From CAZEAP01 sp964510315 (lineage in GTDB: Bacteria; Planctomycetota; Brocadiia; SM23-32), in NCBI GenBank assembly GCA_964510315.1, contig CAZEAP010000022.1:6382-70381 (forward strand): a stretch of DNA of 64,000 bases, read 5' to 3'. The position numbers and the translations under genes were made by a program. Positions 61,691-64,000 of the stretch are shown here, in pieces. Below the pieces are notes generated by a model. It was not told the origin of the DNA. It saw only the letters and a program-made list of their open reading frames with translations, and ran no database searches. Numbering within the stretch: position 1 is the stretch's first letter; each line of letters begins with the position of its first letter.

Positions 61691-62958
61691 GAACATGGCT
61701 CCCCGGGCTCGGCGCCCTTCAGGCGGAGCAGCAGGCCGAGAACGAACAGCGCGGCCCCGCCCAGCAGAAACGCCCAGGGGATTCCCAGTTCCGGGTTGTC
61801 GGCAATCCATCCCAGCGTCGGGGCGACCACCGCGGCGAAGATCGCCCGGAGCTGGTTGTGCACCGACAGTAGAGTAGCCCGCTGCTGCCCGGGAATGCGG
61901 TCCGAGAGGAATCCCACCACCGCCGGTTTGCGCAGGTTGTAGAGCGTATAGAAGAAGAACAAAGCCGCAACGGCGAGGAGGGGGAGGTCCATGCGGTAGA
62001 GCGCTCCTGCGGCCACAAACGCGAGCGCCAGGGCCCAGAAGAGCGTGTTGAGGGTGCGGGACAGATCGCCCGTCCGGTCCACCAGCCGTCCGCTCGCGCG
62101 GCTGGAAGCGAAGCTGTTCATGTAAACGCAGAAGTAAACAATCCCGATCATCAGGAAGGTGCGCTTCTGAGGGTCCTCCACGGTCGCCAGCACCGGCAGG
62201 CTCAGGGCGGCGGCTTTCACCACCGGCTGCAGGTAATCCTTGGCCACCCGGAAGAAGGCGTCGAACACCGAGGCGTTCACCACCACCTTGCCGAGCTGTT
62301 CGGTCCTGAACAGGGACTTGAAGCTGTCCACGGTGTGGGTCCACATGTCGCGCGCGCCGACCCCGCGCTGCAGGTCCCCGTCCAGCTCCTCCGGATAGGT
62401 GGCGAACAGCACGAGCCCCAGCACGTAGGGCACCATGGTGGCGGGGAAGATCAGGCCGTAGTCCCCGCCCATGAAGGCGAACAGCCCGACGCCAAGGGCC
62501 GATATCGCCGATCCCAGCCGCGAGATCGACCGGGTGAAACCGTAGTAGTGGACCTTCTGGCCCGACAGCGCCTCCAAATCCAAGTGTTCCATGATCATGG
62601 ATTTGTGGGTGCCGGAACGGAGCGCCTCCCCGGCAGCGAAAAGCACCATCCCCGGCACGAACGCCCAGAAGGACTCCGCCCAGGTGAAGATGGCGAATGA
62701 GACGAGGTAAGCACCGAAGGATGCCATCATCGCCCGCCGGCGGCCGGTCATGTCGGCCAGGATTCCCGTCGGCACCTCCAGCAGGTAGATGGAGACCTCC
62801 CGGATGCCGATCAGGACGCCGAACTGCGTGTAGGAGAGCCCCTTCGAGACGGTGAAGTAGAGCAGAATCAGCGGCTCGAAGAAGCGAAGGTTCTTCAGGA
62901 ACCCGTATGCCGAGAACTTGAAGAGCATCACCTTCTGCGCGCGGTCCAGGCCCATCAT
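61624..62958 (-). CDS. MFS transporter
   Basis: A 444-residue permease of the major facilitator superfamily with about 12 membrane helices. It begins DRAQKVMLFKFSAYGFLKNL and has a loop-2/3 signature LEVPTGILADMTGRRRAMMA (GxLaDrxGRR), characteristic of MFS. Later helices include IVYFCVYMNSFASSRASGRL and WALALAFVAAGALYR. The last 25 or so residues are hydrophilic (TTEETERAEARRKTRHTG), encoded by repeat DNA, and probably not part of the fold. The gene is 56 bases behind an FAD oxidoreductase gene on the same strand, so they may be cotranscribed. Substrate unknown. Confidence 0.87.
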   Translation of the reverse strand: MMGLDRAQKVMLFKFSAYGFLKNLRFFEPLILLYFTVSKGLSYTQFGVLIGIREVSIYLLEVPTGILADMTGRRRAMMASFGAYLVSFAIFTWAESFWAFVPGMVLFAAGEALRSGTHKSMIMEHLDLEALSGQKVHYYGFTRSISRLGSAISALGVGLFAFMGGDYGLIFPATMVPYVLGLVLFATYPEELDGDLQRGVGARDMWTHTVDSFKSLFRTEQLGKVVVNASVFDAFFRVAKDYLQPVVKAAALSLPVLATVEDPQKRTFLMIGIVYFCVYMNSFASSRASGRLVDRTGDLSRTLNTLFWALALAFVAAGALYRMDLPLLAVAALFFFYTLYNLRKPAVVGFLSDRIPGQQRATLLSVHNQLRAIFAAVVAPTLGWIADNPELGIPWAFLLGGAALFVLGLLLRLKGAEPGEPCSTTEETERAEARRKTRHTGRQS

Positions 62959-63014
62959 AGGTCCTCTCGGAGCATCCAGACGATCATCTGCGAAGGTTCC
63001 CGGTTCGACCGCAC

Positions 63015-64000
63015 CTATTCGGGGAAGGCTTCGGGGGCCGGTTCGTTTACGGCGAGGGTGTAGATACGCACCTCGTCCGCGCCGCGTGTTGCCTCCGGGA
63101 TGAGGCGCAGGGCTTCCGCCGCCACTTCATCCCCGAATTCCAGCAGGCGGAAGCGCTGGTGGTTGTCCTCTTCCTCCCACACGGTCCGCCACTCGCCGTC
63201 CCGTTCGGCTTCGACGCGGAAACGCTTCACCAATTCCACCGGCGGAGCGGTGGGACATTCGTCCGGCCGATGGTAGGTGAGGTTGACCGGCCGGCTGAGG
63301 TTGCTGTCGAAGGCCACCGCCAGCGAGCGGACAGCGCGCGGGGCGGGCCAGCGGTATTCGATCCAATCGCCGGGCGCTCCGCACCAGGAATGCTCTTGTT
63401 CCCCCACGCGGCGATTGACGCCGTCTCGGAGGGGCTCCGCATCCCCGGCGGAGGAACTGAGTTCGGCCTCCGTGGTGGCCTTGCCGAACTCCCTGCTGAG
63501 ACCCGGCAGGTAGCAGTCTCCGGCCAGCAGCTTCTGCTGGATGCTGCAGATCGGTTCACCATCGGCGCACTCGGGCGGGCTCAGCCCGTGGCGGAGTGCG
63601 CAGGCGACGGCCGTGCCCACGGCCTGTCCCATCACCGAACAGGTCCCCATCACGCGGGTCGAACTCATGCCGATGTGGGTGCAGGAGGCGTCCCGCCCGG
63701 CCATCCACAGGTTGGAGACGTTGCGGGAGTAGAGCGAGCGGAGGGGTATGCCGTAGGGGTCCGGCACTTCCCCGAAGAGGGCCGGCGGGCCGGCGTGCCA
63801 GAAGCCCTCCGGCGGGTGGCGGTCCATCGGCCAGCCGCCGTAGGCAACGGTGTCGGCGAAGCGGCCGCCGGACTCGATGTCCCCCTGGCAGAGCAGGTGG
63901 TCGCCGACCAGGCGCCGGCTCTCCCGCTTGGCGGGGAGGAACTGGACCCAGTCCAGCACCCAGTTCTCGGCGCCGTAGTCGCCGTGGTTCTTCAGGTGGT
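63015..64000 (-). CDS. FAD-dependent oxidoreductase, C-terminal part (cut by window end)
   Basis: The frame is open to the window edge, reading HLKNHGDYGAENWVLDWVQF, LPAKRESRRLVGDHLLCQGD, PLRSLYSRNVSNLWMAGRDA and SRVMGTCSVMGQAVGTAVAC-like TRVMGTCSVMGQAVGTAVAC. These are the substrate/FAD C-terminal motifs of the FAD_oxidored family (PF12831-type) common in planctomycete-like glycan loci. After about residue 190 a beta-rich domain follows (WRTVWEEEDNHQRFRLLEFG). At least 328 residues are seen; the N-terminal FAD-binding part lies outside. Substrate unknown. Confidence 0.85.
   Translation of the reverse strand, partial: HLKNHGDYGAENWVLDWVQFLPAKRESRRLVGDHLLCQGDIESGGRFADTVAYGGWPMDRHPPEGFWHAGPPALFGEVPDPYGIPLRSLYSRNVSNLWMAGRDASCTHIGMSSTRVMGTCSVMGQAVGTAVACALRHGLSPPECADGEPICSIQQKLLAGDCYLPGLSREFGKATTEAELSSSAGDAEPLRDGVNRRVGEQEHSWCGAPGDWIEYRWPAPRAVRSLAVAFDSNLSRPVNLTYHRPDECPTAPPVELVKRFRVEAERDGEWRTVWEEEDNHQRFRLLEFGDEVAAEALRLIPEATRGADEVRIYTLAVNEPAPEAFPE

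Overview
The window is uniformly GC-rich chromosomal bacterial DNA, densely packed with genes on both strands. Gene content suggests a Gram-negative, PVC/FCB-type organism: Planctomycetota or a related candidate phylum such as Hydrogenedentota or Sumerlaeota. Pointers are MoxR/DUF58/BatA clusters followed by DUF4175- and DUF4159-type proteins, an ExbB with a signal peptide and a low-complexity insert, several sulfatase-superfamily enzymes, URO-D and RraA paralogues, a family-3 bacterial aeRF protein, and a lipid A-type acyltransferase. I cannot fix the phylum without a phylogeny.

Layout. 1-3258: end of the F1 ATP synthase operon (atpA tail, atpG, atpD, atpC). 3574-9115: uvrA, an LpxL-like acyltransferase, a sugar nucleotidyltransferase and a PHP phosphoesterase. 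9214-15169: two URO-D family proteins flank a minus-strand ExbB-ExbD-coiled-coil envelope module. 15242-18211: DUF6064 membrane protein, a sulfatase and an RraA-like protein. 18376-21000: a wrecked carotenoid locus, with two broken CrtI-type desaturases and an aldehyde dehydrogenase scrap, cut up by identical 252-bp repeat units joined at short homologies. 21076-22994: baeRF protein and a CooT-FmdE fusion. 23022-29882: a tight six-gene minus-strand operon for an unidentified sugar or sugar acid (kinase, two dehydrogenases, VOC protein, two isomerase/epimerase-type proteins). 30087-35164: repair genes polX, ligA, family-4 UDG, and a DUF72 gene. 35407-36216: lipase. 36551-53952: about 17 kb of plus-strand envelope genes (PEGA protein, DUF4159, MoxR, DUF58, two VWA proteins, DUF4175 and three secreted proteins). 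54015-54089: tRNA with a CAU anticodon. 54213-57976: GH20 hexosaminidase coupled to a sulfatase-fold enzyme whose catalytic Cys is Thr. 58190-61152: lone MNT nucleotidyltransferase, small membrane protein, receiver and FHA-GAF histidine kinase, bracketed by a perfect 111-bp direct repeat. 61624-64000: MFS transporter and an FAD oxidoreductase cut by the window end.

At least three families of short interspersed repeats occupy the gaps. One is built of nested palindromes (3283, 19.5-20.5 kb, 36387, 61437), one contains GAGCGAGCG (35184, 58715), and one has a CACAGAG 9-bp period (58.5, 58.65, 61.47 and 61.65 kb). They lie at the rearranged places and in two cases supply the C-terminal codons of genes. 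The most unusual items are the self-complementing broken desaturase copies, the CooT-FmdE fusion, the Thr-nucleophile sulfatase homologue and the 111-bp duplication. All coordinates and promoter matches were read by eye. Family names rest on recognised motifs, with no database search.
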